Origin: JAVBOP01 sp031550405
Lineage (GTDB): Bacteria; Bacteroidota; Ignavibacteria; Kapaibacteriales; UBA2268
DNA length: 17,333 nt
Direction: 5' to 3'
Assembly (NCBI GenBank): GCA_031550405.1
Contig: JAVBOP010000021.1
Location: 1 to 17,333 of the forward strand
Program-made: the position numbers and the translations under genes
The notes under the pieces: generated by a model
The model's input: the letters and a program-made list of their open reading frames with translations, nothing else
The model's database searches: none
What the model was told of the DNA's origin: nothing
Shown here: positions 10,101 through 17,052 of the stretch, in pieces
Numbering within the stretch: position 1 is the first letter of the stretch
Layout of the letters: every line of letters begins with the position of its first letter

Positions 10101-10173
10101 GAGTGGTGTTTATAGTGTAATGTTCGATATTGACGGCAAGTTGATAGTCAAGTATATTGTAAATACAAAATAA
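4171..10173 (+). CDS. Giant secreted multidomain beta-helix protein with T9SS type A sorting domain (2000 aa)
   Basis: A predicted cell-surface or released protein exported by Sec and then the type IX secretion system. It has a cleavable signal peptide (residues 1-23, ending AYA before EE). Next come an aromatic-rich beta domain (about 24-236) and two tandem related 126-residue beta repeats (237-362 and 363-488). Two CARDB-like adhesin-type domains follow (about 489-625 and 626-730). A pectin-lyase-like right-handed beta-helix region (about 731-1383) opens with SGTYTIGAGTAPRNYSTFKAA and closes with SPDLGACEF, equivalent to the 'DIGAxEF' ending seen in such proteins. Then come a third CARDB-like stretch (about 1384-1550), an alpha/beta region resembling the flavodoxin/GATase-like domain of secreted Bacteroidota proteins (about 1550-1790; LFWSDGDD near 1620, NVIIASQEII near 1652), and a fibronectin-like domain (about 1808-1910). 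The C-terminal sorting domain is 1918-2000, with SPNPTATTATIKYSL, LLEFSGKEIATL and LASGVYSVMF. No catalytic residues are evident in the beta-helix, so adhesion, glycan binding or matrix function is inferred. It is flanked by mtnA and an M49 lipoprotein gene, with its own RBS and terminator. Confidence 0.9.
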   Translation: MKHHFSKIFILLTLLLFGITAYAEEIIVGNGTVNSSTTNGIPFYYYYGAAWTENLFTQDELEAAGMSDGEITSLALYMMTKGTRTYTWGNFSIWVANTNLTEFSATKTTKENVDYQLVYDYTATTQGSANYQTADGYIIDPAVNENNWLTYQFTQPFSYTGGGLLVYICYYTKYYGGTTWGFRATGGFGAKERCYFRYADNYDNGCGTATWSSVPSPTFRLDMKFDIQMGASFVKAYPEPATYISNLALTPSQHPGISFKRTSTSAPKPNVTYDIYHIEGYGSSLTVPVYSASASGIDLMGPDPVRYNFTSASGSRAGTSGNFNMAGIPAGKYKIIVAFDNQKKPVETYESTFDIEIVDPVLDGIFPTVDAVLEANATMPLLQHPAVVVSRPYHFTPVPEVTYKIINPSGATVYTAQTNSGSTTVPVDVEGMSLRYNFTRAVGSMAFTDGSMNLNNAEAGTYTIIVTFDDKRNPVKETMSTFIVIKSYDLVLANVSSPSLWNADTPPAERRTYSIGSQIPVEFTITNAGANAVYSFELTPKVYNKANVRVDALDPYVFNNAALPILSTTTRTFATIEDINTTGWPAGDYSIVCDLAPINPVLDEDLTNNVYPRTGKTMYFTLVQPFNVTITSMALPTPDWYRYPVVPKFTIRNNGNDDVTGSIATLTISKGTTVVHTDEEMVENIQGNSIGTINFNKEFIPLEEGAYSVRIKLALPTGDIIQSYSFTVKEGLSGTYTIGAGTAPRNYSTFKAASDDLYRKGVSGNVVFELTGREYTFTGHSGENMIPDFRSKIVGVGPNATITFKPNQLNDLQQVPINITIRTDDGYGIRFGQALETGDYTMPAVNHISDIDYRRDFANSAGYIIFDGGIRKNISFTMLNSNTNGFAVPFYLGEGSQNITIKNCQINGTRLYTHEIPNIAYVDETIGVLYEDNVHKSTKDNTTDLTYSAGVTIRNKPYSDVVVGAITYEVDNIPANNIKVDSNIIQGFGYGIVSLGTGVLPNKVSGSVTSFYNNSNEFTNNYIHTVAKSGMFLGFEKNALVKNNRIEFVNGASKVLTSGIELGGNFRYDTYFGYHNVNVTLDGNEINNVYSDSASSYGIHIEQYPIRLRYNNADYKFPAKGVDSFYVFNNIIYGLKTAKDSVKSNKAAISINTTRMGLDINDLYYPLYNDYDIADILFANNSIYIEKDTVGKYVDNDSAFVTGMLVQNVDKYHVLNNVIAIKEANIPQLFISALALQDINPKKLADVEINKNCYYVTGTTGVNPLNSSAGLIRFVEMDEMGRFLDNGGYANEYSDIDQWRGWTRQDESSINFDFTIDMKTYAKLFNGQKLYDMYRMNILPNQVSNNSPVNNRGEKLAAVNTDIDGKSRINLDASPDLGACEFDCNVYQTDIEVKTITTPAAYRSAKTDTSNEAINKGVEQVMTAPVVDIKAIVRNNGSVFVSNFPIKCTVVGTGVPAIAKTINISLAPGEEKEVSFELTDGSSAFRPKTYYELNTTPPALYSTMATTVTPTYKIDVATDKVDEDGRNNRKSKTVRFFVPRSDLGVLISAENTNASLYKTGVPIAVDNNVIAGKLNYDTLIKAFNNMAYFVTSSEGKHHMDVLDRNCWEPRSVDYSLYKTLFWSDGDDKALSYWEVQNLLDFANLGIPQYKRNVIIASQEIIRENPIEINGVFNSFNNELQKGVLRSIQKNDGIYDAANVVIKGSYEARNTKINIIPTQYNNVDSGVVDNGPVPCEFSMIDTIQGENRVAYYYYDSTQTNPDKNVDQKVSVISAKLLERNSIYAAFDWRHLANASDFLRGIFDDLRDDLPVPVKLLGFNANAVGRRVVLDWATAFEEKTMNFEIERADIVNNNVGIFNTVSSVKAAGTSNTTINYNQIDENVDYGNKYAYRLKMNEADGVSSYSDIENVTIEYIEGASFGEASPNPTATTATIKYSLNNESNVIIKLLEFSGKEIATLFNGKKDSGPHTLDVDVTDLASGVYSVMFDIDGKLIVKYIVNTK

Positions 10174-10194
10174 CAATCCTCCATTTTGTTTCGT

Positions 10195-10230
10195 GCCTGC
10201 TATATTTCCCTGTAGCAGGCTTTTTTTTTT
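10195..10230 (+). terminator. Intrinsic terminator of the giant surface protein gene
   Basis: GCCTGCTA (10195-10202) pairs with TAGCAGGC (10213-10220) in a perfect 8-bp GC-rich stem with a 10-base loop. Ten consecutive T (10221-10230) follow. It begins 22 bases after the stop codon. Confidence 0.95.
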
Positions 10231-10258
10231 AATAAGCTATTAACAAGGAAAAGGTATG

Positions 10259-10282
10259 AATTATGAAAAAAAAATCATAAAT
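10259..10282 (+). repeat. Intergenic palindrome copy 2 (TTATGA-N8-TCATAA)
   Basis: Identical over 24 bases to the copy at 3948-3971. It lies free in the spacer between the terminator at 10195-10230 and the M49 gene, about 80 bases before that start codon. It encodes a stand-alone mini-ORF M-K-K-K-S-stop (10263-10280). Confidence 0.7.
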
Positions 10283-10361
10283 TGTATATTTTATTTGCCT
10301 ATAAAAAATAATATTAGTAACTTGGAATCTAATTTTTTAATCACTTATATGTAAATTTTAT

Positions 10362-12044
10362 ATGAAATTATCTAAGATTATTGTAACATTTGCAGTTGCA
10401 ACAGTATTAGCCTCATGCGGAGGCAAAGAAGGAGATAAAAACGTGGAAACTCCAAACTCAAACTCAGAAAAAATAGCCGAAATTCAGGCTCGTGTAGACT
10501 CTTACGCTCCGGTGCTTATTGAAGCAGACATGTCGCATTTGACCGAACGCGAGAAGCAATTGGTGGCAAAACTGGCTGAAGCCGGCAAGGTTTGCGACGA
10601 TATTTTTTGGAAACAATCATGTTCGGATGCGATAGCTGTGCGCGATTCACTTAAAACACTAAACACGCCCGAAGCCAAAATTATGCTTGATTTAGTTAAT
10701 ATTTATTATGGTCCTTATGATAAAATGCACGAATACAGGCGTTTTGTTGGCAATGGAGCTGAAAAGCGTCCGCCTGTGGGAGGCTTCTATCCAAATGATA
10801 TGACGAAGGAGGAATTTGAGAAATATATTGCCGAACATCCTGAAATGAAGCCTGCTTTTGAAAGCCAGTATACCGTTATTGTTCGCGATGAAAAAGGCGG
10901 ATTGAAAGCCATTCCATATCATGAATATTACAAGCCGGAAGTTGAAAAACTGGCAAAACTGCTCGATGAAGCTGCTGAATTATGCGATAATCCTTCGCTT
11001 AAAAAATATTTAACTTTGCGGGCAACTGCTATTCGCACTGATGAATATTTTAACAGCGATTGGGCGTGGATGGATTTAAAAGATAATAATATCGATGTGG
11101 TCATCGGTCCTATAGAAAATTATGAAGATGCGCTCTATAACTATAAATCAGCTCACGAAGCGGTGGTTATGGTCAAAGATGTTGAAGCAACAAAAGAGTT
11201 GGAATTGTTCAAAAAAAATATTGCGAAAATGCAGGATAATTTGCCTTGGGACAAAAAATACCATGTGGCGGCGCAGGAAGGCGGAACTGTGCTTCAAATG
11301 GTGAATGTTGCATATTTTGGCGGCGATTGCCAAAAAGGAACAAAAACTATTGCAGCTGCTTTGCCAAACGATCCAAATGTTTACGAAGTGAAAGGCGGCA
11401 AAAAATCAATGTACAAGAATATGATGGAAGCCAAGTTTGATAAAATCGTGAAACCGATAGGCGAAGTTTTAATGGCTGAAGATTTGCGGGCTGATATTGA
11501 TAGAAAAACGATGATTAGCTTTGTAACGCTTCATGAAGTAGCGCACAATTTGGGACGAGGCTTTGTGTTTAACAATAAGGATTTAACAGTGCGTAAGGCA
11601 TTAAAGGAAAAATATTCACCGATTGAAGAGCTAAAGGCAGATATTTTGAGCATGTACGGGCATAAAACATTGTTTGATTTAAAATTAATGGATGAAAAAA
11701 CTATTCATAAAACGACAGTAACATATATTGCCGGCTTATTCCGCTCTATGCGCTTTGGCTCGGAAGCTGCTCATGGCGTTGGCAACTTCATACAATTCAA
11801 TTACTTATTCGAAAACGGCGCGAGTGTAAAAAATGACAAAGGACTTTATACTTACAATAAGGATACTTTTTTTGCCAAAGTTGGTGAATTAGCTAAAATA
11901 GTTCTTGAAATCCAAGCGGAAGGCGATTACGGCAAAGCCAGTGATCTTGTGAAAAAATACGGATATAATTCTGACGCGCTCAAAGCTGATTTTGAAAAAA
12001 TCAAACATGTTCCAAGCGATTTGAACGCTCGCTATGATTATTAA
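10362..12044 (+). CDS. M49-like (dipeptidyl peptidase III family) zinc metallopeptidase, lipoprotein
   Basis: The 560-residue product resembles family M49, whose classical members release N-terminal dipeptides from oligopeptides. It begins with a lipoprotein signal (MKLSKIIVTFAVATVLASC; lipobox LASC with C19), so it should be anchored in the envelope. The metal site is H391-E-V-A-H395-N-L-G followed by E422-E423-L-K-A-D427. E423 matches the zinc-binding Glu of the M49 EExxAE/D motif about 30 residues after the histidines. Most characterised M49 enzymes have a six-residue HExxGH motif; this one has the five-residue HExxH form, which I recall from some bacterial members such as Caldithrix. Length is shorter than the roughly 675-740 residues of classical DPP III. 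The ATG has no obvious Shine-Dalgarno sequence. Strong terminators before and after make it a single unit. Dipeptidase specificity is not demonstrable from sequence. Confidence 0.82.
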   Translation: MKLSKIIVTFAVATVLASCGGKEGDKNVETPNSNSEKIAEIQARVDSYAPVLIEADMSHLTEREKQLVAKLAEAGKVCDDIFWKQSCSDAIAVRDSLKTLNTPEAKIMLDLVNIYYGPYDKMHEYRRFVGNGAEKRPPVGGFYPNDMTKEEFEKYIAEHPEMKPAFESQYTVIVRDEKGGLKAIPYHEYYKPEVEKLAKLLDEAAELCDNPSLKKYLTLRATAIRTDEYFNSDWAWMDLKDNNIDVVIGPIENYEDALYNYKSAHEAVVMVKDVEATKELELFKKNIAKMQDNLPWDKKYHVAAQEGGTVLQMVNVAYFGGDCQKGTKTIAAALPNDPNVYEVKGGKKSMYKNMMEAKFDKIVKPIGEVLMAEDLRADIDRKTMISFVTLHEVAHNLGRGFVFNNKDLTVRKALKEKYSPIEELKADILSMYGHKTLFDLKLMDEKTIHKTTVTYIAGLFRSMRFGSEAAHGVGNFIQFNYLFENGASVKNDKGLYTYNKDTFFAKVGELAKIVLEIQAEGDYGKASDLVKKYGYNSDALKADFEKIKHVPSDLNARYDY

Positions 12045-12074
12045 TTTTTTTTTCATAAATATATGGATATTAAT

Positions 12075-12102
12075 AAAACACCATCTGTATGATGGTGTTT
12101 TT
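12075..12102 (+). terminator. Intrinsic terminator of the M49 lipoprotein gene
   Basis: AAAACACCATC (12075-12085) pairs perfectly over 11 bp with GATGGTGTTTT (12091-12101) around the loop TGTAT. The stem ends in a U-rich 3' arm (TTTTT) followed by ATATATT. Its A-rich left arm means it could also act on the opposite strand. Confidence 0.85.
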
Positions 12103-12258
12103 ATATATTCTGCATCAAGAACCAAAATATCGTTTTTACTATCTTTAGGAATATTGGTTTTGGTATTGTCGATGAATTTTTGTAAATTTAAAACTTTGAG
12201 ACTTATAAAACGAATTATAAGGTCGGCGAATATATTACATTAGGAACAGGAGAATTTG

Positions 12259-14304
12259 ATGGGCGAGCAACCCAATAAAAATAATGACAATAACGATAAA
12301 AATAAAAATCCATTTAGCGAATTTAAGAAACGAAGCGACCCTCGCAATCCCAATAACGGTTTCACAAAAGTACTGCTATGGGTGCTTGCTGGCATAATGA
12401 TTTTTTCGCTGTATTCTTTGTTTGACCAGACCAAAAAACAGGAATGGCGCATATCTTATACCGAATATAAGCGCTTTTTAGAGCAGGACTTAATTAAAAA
12501 AGCTGTGATTTCAAAATCATCAATCAATGATTACGAATTCCGCGGCGAACTTAAACAGGTCATAACCATGACAGTGGAAGGCAGCCAGCGTGAAGTGAAA
12601 AACTTTGTAACAAAGATAGCCGTGATTGATGCAGCAACAGAGGCTGATTGGGCAAGCCGAGGCATAACATGGGATTACGAAGATGGCAATGATGCGTTTT
12701 GGGGAACTATTTTGGGCTTTTTGCCATGGGTAATATTAATTGGCGCATACTTTTTCTTCATACGGTGGATGCAGCGCGGTGGCGCTGGCGGCGGCACAAA
12801 AGGCTTGTTTAGCTTTGGCAAAAGTCGGGCAAAATTACTTAACGAAAGCACTAATAAAGTTACATTTAACGATGTTGCGGGCGCAGATGAGGCGAAATTT
12901 GAACTTGCGGAAGTTATAGATTTTTTAAAAGAGCCAAGTAAATTCCAAAAGCTTGGCGGCAAAATACCTAAAGGCGTGCTGCTGTTGGGTCCTCCTGGAA
13001 CAGGCAAGACCTTACTGGCACGTGCTGTGGCGGGTGAGGCAAATGTACCGTTTTTTAGCATATCAGGCGCCGATTTTGTGGAAATGTTTGTAGGCGTCGG
13101 TGCAAGCCGCGTGCGGGATTTGTTTGAAAATGCCAAGAAAAATGCTCCATGTATCGTGTTTATTGACGAGATAGATGCTGTTGGTCGCCAGCGTGGCGCT
13201 GGGCTTGGCGGCGGACATGATGAACGCGAGCAAACGCTTAATCAGCTTTTAGTTGAAATGGACGGATTTGAGCAAAATAGCGGCGTTATTATTATTGCGG
13301 CAACGAATCGTCCAGATGTGTTGGATGCGGCATTGTTGCGCCCGGGCAGGTTCGACAGGCAGGTTGTGGTCGATAGACCGGATGTGAAGGGTCGCGAAGG
13401 CATATTCAAGGTGCACTGCGCCAAAATTCCATTGGGCGAAGATGTTGATATGGAGGTGCTCTCTAAAGGTACTCCCGGATTGTCTGGAGCGGATATAGCG
13501 AATATTGTGAATGAAGCTGCCTTGTTTGCAGCACGCAGGAATGCCGAACGTGTTACCATGTATGACTTTGAAAATGCTAAGGATAAGGTATTAATGGGTG
13601 TTGAGCGCAAGAGCCTTGTTATATCGCAGAAAGAAAAGGAGATGACTGCATACCATGAAATGGGACATGCTCTTGTAGGAAAATTACTGCCAGCGGCTGA
13701 TCCTGTCCATAAAATTACTATAATACCGCGCGGCAGGGCATTGGGCATTACGTCATATTTGCCTAAGGAAGATTTGCGGGCGCATACCAAGGAGTATATT
13801 GAGACTAATATTGCGATGATGCTTGCTGGACGTGCCGCTGAAAAAATAATATTCAGCAACCAGACAACGGGTGCGTCCAATGATTTGGAGCGGGCGACCT
13901 ATTTAGCCAAAAAAATGGTGTGCGAATGGGGAATGAGCGATGTGGTGGGACCTGTTACATATTCAACACCGCACGAAGAGGTGTTTTTAGGGCGTGATAT
14001 TTCTCAGCGCCAAACGCACAGCGAAAAAATGGCACAGGTAATTGATGATGAAATTCGGAAAATACTCATATCTGCTTCTGAAAAGGCGGAAGGCTTACTT
14101 AGGGAAAATATAGACTTACTGCACAAGACGTCGAAGATTTTGCTGGAACGCGAGGTGTTGGATGGCGAGGAACTGGATATTATAATCAAAGGCGAAGAAC
14201 TGCCTCCAATAAGCAAACAGCACATGAATGCTTTGAAATCTGTTAAAATTAATGAACTTATAGGCAATGATGCACCTCCCAGCACAAAATTAGGTTCTGG
14301 ATAA
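12259..14304 (+). CDS. ftsH: ATP-dependent zinc metalloprotease FtsH
   Basis: A membrane-anchored AAA+ protease that forms hexamers and degrades misassembled membrane proteins and short-lived regulators. The product is 681 residues counted from the ATG at 12259. A TTG three bases earlier also opens the frame, but AGGAG at 12248-12252 sits six bases from ATG and only three from TTG, so ATG is preferred. An Asn/Lys-rich N-terminus precedes TM1 (about 37-55), an extracytoplasmic domain and TM2 (about 148-168). The AAA module has Walker A GPPGTGKT (244-251), Walker B FIDEID (301-306) and the second region of homology ATNRPDVLDAALLRPGRFDRQ-like segment near residue 350. The protease site is HEMGH (466-470), with the third zinc ligand D542 in TTGASNDLERAT. 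All catalytic residues are intact, and the length is normal for Bacteroidota FtsH. Confidence 0.98.
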   Translation: MGEQPNKNNDNNDKNKNPFSEFKKRSDPRNPNNGFTKVLLWVLAGIMIFSLYSLFDQTKKQEWRISYTEYKRFLEQDLIKKAVISKSSINDYEFRGELKQVITMTVEGSQREVKNFVTKIAVIDAATEADWASRGITWDYEDGNDAFWGTILGFLPWVILIGAYFFFIRWMQRGGAGGGTKGLFSFGKSRAKLLNESTNKVTFNDVAGADEAKFELAEVIDFLKEPSKFQKLGGKIPKGVLLLGPPGTGKTLLARAVAGEANVPFFSISGADFVEMFVGVGASRVRDLFENAKKNAPCIVFIDEIDAVGRQRGAGLGGGHDEREQTLNQLLVEMDGFEQNSGVIIIAATNRPDVLDAALLRPGRFDRQVVVDRPDVKGREGIFKVHCAKIPLGEDVDMEVLSKGTPGLSGADIANIVNEAALFAARRNAERVTMYDFENAKDKVLMGVERKSLVISQKEKEMTAYHEMGHALVGKLLPAADPVHKITIIPRGRALGITSYLPKEDLRAHTKEYIETNIAMMLAGRAAEKIIFSNQTTGASNDLERATYLAKKMVCEWGMSDVVGPVTYSTPHEEVFLGRDISQRQTHSEKMAQVIDDEIRKILISASEKAEGLLRENIDLLHKTSKILLEREVLDGEELDIIIKGEELPPISKQHMNALKSVKINELIGNDAPPSTKLGSG

Positions 14305-14308
14305 GTGT

Positions 14309-14332
14309 AATTATGAAAACAAATTCATAATT
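14309..14332 (+). repeat. Intergenic palindrome copy 3 (diverged, perfect 9-bp arms)
   Basis: AATTATGAA (14309-14317) and TTCATAATT (14324-14332) are perfect inverted repeats around six bases. The 24-bp length and layout match the copies at 3948 and 10259, with changes in the centre and right flank. It encodes M-K-T-N-S-stop (14313-14330). It starts four bases after the ftsH stop. Confidence 0.65.
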
Positions 14333-14357
14333 GGTGTTGGTTAATAATTGCTATTAC

Positions 14358-14386
14358 AGGCAGAGATATTTTCTCTGCCTTTTTTT
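14358..14386 (+). terminator. Intrinsic terminator of ftsH
   Basis: AGGCAGAGA (14358-14366) pairs perfectly with TCTCTGCCT (14372-14380) around the loop TATTT, followed by a run of T to 14386. It lies 53 bases after the ftsH stop. Confidence 0.95.
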
Positions 14387-14425
14387 ATTTTGCTGCCAAA
14401 TGCCGTACCGCATTGAAAAATTTAG

Positions 14426-14433
14426 TATTTTTG
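14426..14433 (+). promoter_or_regulatory. Possible -7 promoter box for metG
   Basis: TATTTTTG matches TAnnTTTG and lies 38 bases upstream of the metG ATG and after the ftsH terminator, where a metG promoter is needed. No -33 TTTG is seen at the usual spacing. Confidence 0.35.
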
Positions 14434-14471
14434 CATAATTATAATTTAACTGTCAATAACAAAGGAAAAAT

Positions 14472-16700
14472 ATGCGACGAACTCTGATTACATCTGCCCT
14501 GCCTTATGCTAATGGCTATATTCATCTCGGACACCTTGCCGGTGCATATCTGCCTGCCGATATGTATGCCCGTTTCATGAGGCTTGCCGGCGAAGAGGTA
14601 CTGTATGTGTGCGGCTCTGACGAGCATGGAGTTGCCATTACCATTTCAGCGGAAAGGGAAAAGACAACACCGAAAGCCATTATAGATAAGTACCATACTG
14701 CCAATGCGGAGGCATTCAAGAAGTTCGGCATGAGCTTCGACATATATTCGCGCACATCCAACGAGCTGCACAGGGAGACGTCGATTGATTTTTTTGAAGT
14801 GCTTTTGCAGAATAAATACCTTGAGGAGCGCGAGGAGGAGCAGTTCTTTGATGCCCAGACCAATATGTTCCTGCCTGACAGGTATGTCGAGGGAAAATGC
14901 CCAAACTGCGGATATGACAAGGCGCGCGGCGACCAATGCGATAAATGCGGTGCATATTATGAGCAGACACAGCTGGTAGACCCAATATCAACTGTGTCCA
15001 ATACCAGACCGCAGGTGCGCAGGACAACCCACTGGTATTTAAAATTGGGCATGTTTCAGGATTTTTTGGCTACATATATAGACAGCAATGCTAAGGAATG
15101 GAAGGATAATGTATTGAATCAGGCGCGCGGCTGGCTGAAAATGGGGCTTACAGACCGTGCTATTACACGCGATTTGGAGTGGGGCGTCAAAATCGAAAAT
15201 GCGAAAGGTATAGACAGGGACAAGGCAAAAGGCAAGGTGCTGTATGTGTGGTTCGATGCGGTATTGGGATACATCACGGCAACAAAGGAATGGGCAATGG
15301 CGCAGGCAGCAAAAGGCAATGGCGACAAGGACGATTGGAAAAAATGGTGGAAAGATGAGGATACCAGACATATAGCCTTTATCGGCAAGGATAATATAGT
15401 GTTTCATACTCTTATGCTGCCTGCGCTCGAAATGGCTTATGGCGGCTTTATCATGCCCGCCAATGTTCCTGCCAATGAGTTCCTGAATCTTGAAGGCAAT
15501 AAGTTCTCCAAATCCCGCCACTGGAGCATAGATTTACGTGATTTCATCAATGATTTTAATAACGACCAAAGCGTAGATGCACTGCGGTATACACTGGCAT
15601 CCACATTGCCTGAAACCAAAGACAGCGATTTTACATGGCGCGATTACCAGTCGCGTACGAACAATGAGCTGGCGGCTATATTTGGCAATTTTGTGAACCG
15701 CACATTTGCATTTATACATAAAAATATGGGTGGCAGAGTGCCTGTTCTGTCAAAGGATAATGCACATTTGCCTGAAATATTGCAGCAGCTGATACAGGAT
15801 TTAGGCACTCATAAAATATCTTCGCCAGAAGATATAAAGGCTTTATATACCAAGAGTTACACGAATACGCTTTCTATCAATGACTTTATACTGTTTGTCA
15901 GTATATGGCAGGGTATGCACAGGATAGAGCAGTGTTATCGCAAATTCAGGATGAAGGATGTCGTAACTGAAACTATGAATCTGGCGCGTGCCGCAAATAA
16001 GTATTTTAATGATGAGGAGCCGTGGAAAGCCATGAAGGAAAATCTTGATAAGTGCCATAAAACGCTATATATATGTTCGCAGCTGGCATATTCGCTATCC
16101 ATAGCTTTTGCGCCGATTATCCCATATACTGCCGCCAAAATACAGCTTCTGTTTGGCAAGCCATTCATGCTTGGAGCGCCTAATGCTGCCAAAGGTGGCG
16201 AGAATATCTGGAAAAGGATCTTGCAGTTTAATATCGAAGAAGGCTGCGAAATAGGCAAGCCGAAGATACTGTTTGATAGGGTTGAGGATGATATTATTGA
16301 GAAGCAGATAGCCAAACTGGGCATAAGCTCTGGCAATACAGATAATAAGCAAGATACTGCTGCCGATAAAAATGACAGCATGATTACTATTGACGATTTT
16401 GCTAAAATACAGCTTAAGACAGCAAAGGTATTAGAAGCGGAGGCTGTGCCTAAGTCTAAGAAATTATTGAAGTTGCAGGTAAAAATAGGGGATGAAAACA
16501 GGCAGATATTAGCAGGAATTGCCGAGCATTACAAGCCCGAAGAGCTTACAGGCAAAACAGTAGTAGTGGTTGCCAATCTTAAGCCAGCGAAATTAATGGG
16601 GTTAGAATCGCAAGGCATGGTATTGTGCGCCTCGAATAATGAAAAATTATTCATTTTATCTCCCGAATGCGAAATAGGGGATAATGCCGAAGTAAGATAA
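14472..16700 (+). CDS. metG: Methionyl-tRNA synthetase with C-terminal tRNA-binding domain
   Basis: Charges tRNA-Met, including initiator tRNA, with methionine in the cytoplasm. The 742-residue product is a class Ia synthetase. It has the HIGH-type motif H18-L-G-H21 in PYANGYIHLGHLAGAYLPAD. The zinc knuckle is C143-P-N-C146 with C156-D-K-C159, so it is of the four-Cys MetG1 type. The KMSKS-type motif is K344-F-S-K-S348. The anticodon-binding helical domain spans about 390-600. A linker rich in D, N and K leads to a Trbp111/EMAP-like OB-fold domain (about 637-742) that promotes dimerisation and tRNA binding; visible there are FAKIQLKTAKVLEAE, NLKPAKLMGLESQGMVL and a final acidic stretch. An AAAGGA site lies about five bases before the ATG. 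No frameshift or missing motif was seen. Confidence 0.98.
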   Translation: MRRTLITSALPYANGYIHLGHLAGAYLPADMYARFMRLAGEEVLYVCGSDEHGVAITISAEREKTTPKAIIDKYHTANAEAFKKFGMSFDIYSRTSNELHRETSIDFFEVLLQNKYLEEREEEQFFDAQTNMFLPDRYVEGKCPNCGYDKARGDQCDKCGAYYEQTQLVDPISTVSNTRPQVRRTTHWYLKLGMFQDFLATYIDSNAKEWKDNVLNQARGWLKMGLTDRAITRDLEWGVKIENAKGIDRDKAKGKVLYVWFDAVLGYITATKEWAMAQAAKGNGDKDDWKKWWKDEDTRHIAFIGKDNIVFHTLMLPALEMAYGGFIMPANVPANEFLNLEGNKFSKSRHWSIDLRDFINDFNNDQSVDALRYTLASTLPETKDSDFTWRDYQSRTNNELAAIFGNFVNRTFAFIHKNMGGRVPVLSKDNAHLPEILQQLIQDLGTHKISSPEDIKALYTKSYTNTLSINDFILFVSIWQGMHRIEQCYRKFRMKDVVTETMNLARAANKYFNDEEPWKAMKENLDKCHKTLYICSQLAYSLSIAFAPIIPYTAAKIQLLFGKPFMLGAPNAAKGGENIWKRILQFNIEEGCEIGKPKILFDRVEDDIIEKQIAKLGISSGNTDNKQDTAADKNDSMITIDDFAKIQLKTAKVLEAEAVPKSKKLLKLQVKIGDENRQILAGIAEHYKPEELTGKTVVVVANLKPAKLMGLESQGMVLCASNNEKLFILSPECEIGDNAEVR

Positions 16701-16881
16701 GCACAGCATTGGCATTAGCTGCATGCAGAATACAGAAGCTATAACTACTGTAACTTTAACTTTAACAAATATTAATACCTAACAACTATCAACTTTCAGT
16801 TTAATATGCAATACCACAAAAAACACCCCTCTACAAGAGTGGAATAGTGTAACTGCCAATATTTACATGATGTTATACATT

Positions 16882-16917
16882 CCCCTTCGCCTGAAGGGGC
16901 GGCATTGCGAAGCAATG
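16882..16917. repeat. Two-hairpin palindromic element
   Basis: CCCCTTC (16882-16888) pairs with GAAGGGG (16893-16899) around GCCT. Right after it CATTGC (16903-16908) pairs with GCAATG (16912-16917) around GAA. This GC-rich island in very AT-rich DNA resembles the dispersed 'cattgcgaagcaatgacg' palindromes found between genes in many bacterial genomes. Only one copy is in this window. Confidence 0.55.
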
Positions 16918-17028
16918 ACGGGGTAGGTTTATTAAAAAATATTCATAAAACTCTCCCTCTCCCAAAAAATTAAATAAAAAAAATAAAAATAATGCTTGGA
17001 TATATAAAAAATATTGTTTAAGTTTGCG

Positions 17029-17036
17029 GTGTGCAA
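17029..17036 (+). promoter_or_regulatory. Possible -7 promoter box for the right-edge ORF
   Basis: TAAGTTTG is an exact TAnnTTTG match 16 bases before the ATG at 17053, giving a leader of only about ten bases. A TTG at 16996-16998 is too distant (30 bases) for the usual -33 spacing. Confidence 0.35.
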
Positions 17037-17052
17037 TTAATTAAACACCATT

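Larger units (their letters stand above)
16701..17052. other. Intergenic region without a recognisable gene
   Basis: These 352 bases between metG and the last ORF hold only very short frames (19 codons or fewer checked from ATG on the plus strand). They contain low-complexity AT-rich DNA, a TAACTT hexamer run near 16750, the two-hairpin element at 16882-16917 and a -7-like box at 17029-17036. No T-tailed GC hairpin was found directly after metG, so its termination signal is unclear. Confidence 0.6.

Noticed and set aside
10290..10308. TTTATTTG strings upstream of both the giant gene and the M49 gene as a shared promoter element.
   Set aside because: They miss the A of TAnnTTTG and lack a spaced -33 element; such strings are common in AT-rich DNA.
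12034..12243. A 69-codon plus-strand frame with a hydrophobic stretch between the M49 gene and ftsH.
   Set aside because: It starts inside the M49 stop region, runs through that gene's terminator and has no RBS.
12675..13880. Long minus-strand frames (153 and 212 codons) opposite ftsH.
   Set aside because: They are antisense shadows of a strongly conserved gene and show no domain, signal or RBS.
16818..16842. A T-tailed hairpin on the minus strand (CTCT/AGAG with CC/GG).
   Set aside because: The stem is short with a mismatch, and no minus-strand gene needs termination there.
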